Positions 43,339-43,703 of a stretch of DNA of 43,703 bases are shown piece after piece; position 1 is the first letter of the stretch; every line of letters begins with the position of its first letter. Made by a program: the position numbers and the translations under genes. The stretch covers positions 1-43,703 of the forward strand of contig CAYMAZ010000026.1 of assembly GCA_964388575.1 (NCBI GenBank). The letters run 5' to 3'. The notes under the pieces are model-generated. The model ran no database searches. It saw only the letters and a program-made list of their open reading frames with translations, and was not told where the DNA came from. This stretch comes from CAYMAZ01 sp964388575. GTDB taxonomy: Bacteria > Bacteroidota > Bacteroidia > Bacteroidales > DTU049.

Positions 43339-43703
43339 TTAATCTCGCAAACAACGAACACTTAATCCTGAAGAACTAACTGCTAAACTGCGATTAATGG
43401 AAGCATTATCATTATACATGATTCTTATAATTCTGAAGACATATTCGTCTATGTGTTCAGTATGAGTCCACCAATGCCCTCCTGACCCTGACCCCTGACA
43501 CTGAGCCACGCGCCAGCCTGCAGGCAATGCTGAAAAGCCATACGTGTCATAACCAAATGTTACATTATTGTAATAGTTCCATCCTGGATGCTGATCTGAT
43601 TCGCATTCTGGTGCAATACCCGGGCCTGATGATGTGAGGCAACTTTTAAGAATTCTGCCTGTATTTTCGCCTCTCTCGTACATAATCCCAAACATATTAC
43701 AAT
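43339..43703 (-). CDS. FISUMP-domain protein, C-terminal part (runs off the window)
   Basis: The frame stays open to the window edge; an ATG at 43695 is internal to the expected domain, so the gene starts beyond the window. Visible are YGFSALPAGWRV, GGHWWTHTEHID and a terminal SSGLSVRCLRD. These are hallmarks of the Fibrobacter-succinogenes major paralogous domain (FISUMP), which is common in exported Bacteroidota lipoproteins. The usual C-terminal Arg-Cys-(V/L)-(R/K)-(D) is present, so the 3' end is intact. Function unknown. It ends 43 bp upstream of the C25 fragment's start on the same strand. Confidence 0.8.
   Translation of the reverse strand, partial: CNMFGIMYERGENTGRILKSCLTSSGPGIAPECESDQHPGWNYYNNVTFGYDTYGFSALPAGWRVAQCQGSGSGGHWWTHTEHIDEYVFRIIRIMYNDNASINRSLAVSSSGLSVRCLRD

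Overview
This window comes from a low-GC member of the Bacteroidota, most likely class Bacteroidia and probably an uncultured lineage. The evidence is: many secreted proteins ending in type IX secretion (T9SS) type A sorting tails; a gldH-like gliding/T9SS lipoprotein; DUF3078, LuxE-like and carboxypeptidase-regulatory-like families; and promoters of the Bacteroidota form TTG-N19..20-TAnnTTTG. No tRNA, rRNA, CRISPR array, prophage core or integrase is visible.

Layout. 0.07-2.7 kb: a secreted T9SS protein gene split by an in-frame TAG. 2.9-4.35 kb: three small exported proteins on the minus strand. 4.37-8.7 kb: a LuxE-like acyl-protein synthetase, a T9SS-tailed subtilase and a DUF3078 protein. 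8.9-21.0 kb and 23.4-35.0 kb: the core of the window, a tandem array of nine intact large exported fibre-like proteins, one headless copy, and four small (about 160 aa) T9SS-tailed partner proteins. The array is interrupted by gldH-uvrC on the opposite strand. 35.1-41.6 kb: housekeeping and metabolic genes (isoaspartyl peptidase, sfsA, queD-folE, a heavy-metal-binding protein, fructosamine kinase, thpR). 41.6-43.7 kb: a REP/RAYT transposon-like element between two pieces of what looks like one broken gingipain-type (C25) protease gene, then the end of a FISUMP-domain gene.

How the array works. Every large protein begins with a signal peptide and the same ~110-residue N-terminal domain (core QAFKYQTVVR...SVPYALYA). 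A stalk made of swapped modules follows (decapeptide NAVT.AKIAN repeats, collagen-like Gly-X-Y, or GIGT-type repeats), then a variable head. Six of the nine end in a peptidase S74 intramolecular chaperone domain that keeps the Ser/Lys self-cleavage pair, followed by a Gln-rich coiled coil. This is the architecture of trimeric phage tail fibres, but here on exported bacterial proteins. The large proteins lack T9SS tails. In four operons a small T9SS-tailed protein is encoded directly upstream, which suggests that it anchors or exports the fibre; this is inference.

Regulation and recombination. Three array promoters carry an 18-bp palindrome (ATCAGTAAAATTACTGAT or a close variant), each ending exactly 22 nt upstream of the -7 box and each without a recognisable -33 box, so they look like one regulon. 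A 302-bp block is identical in two fibre genes, and a copy lacking its 5' end lies between two intact ones; both point to module exchange within the array.
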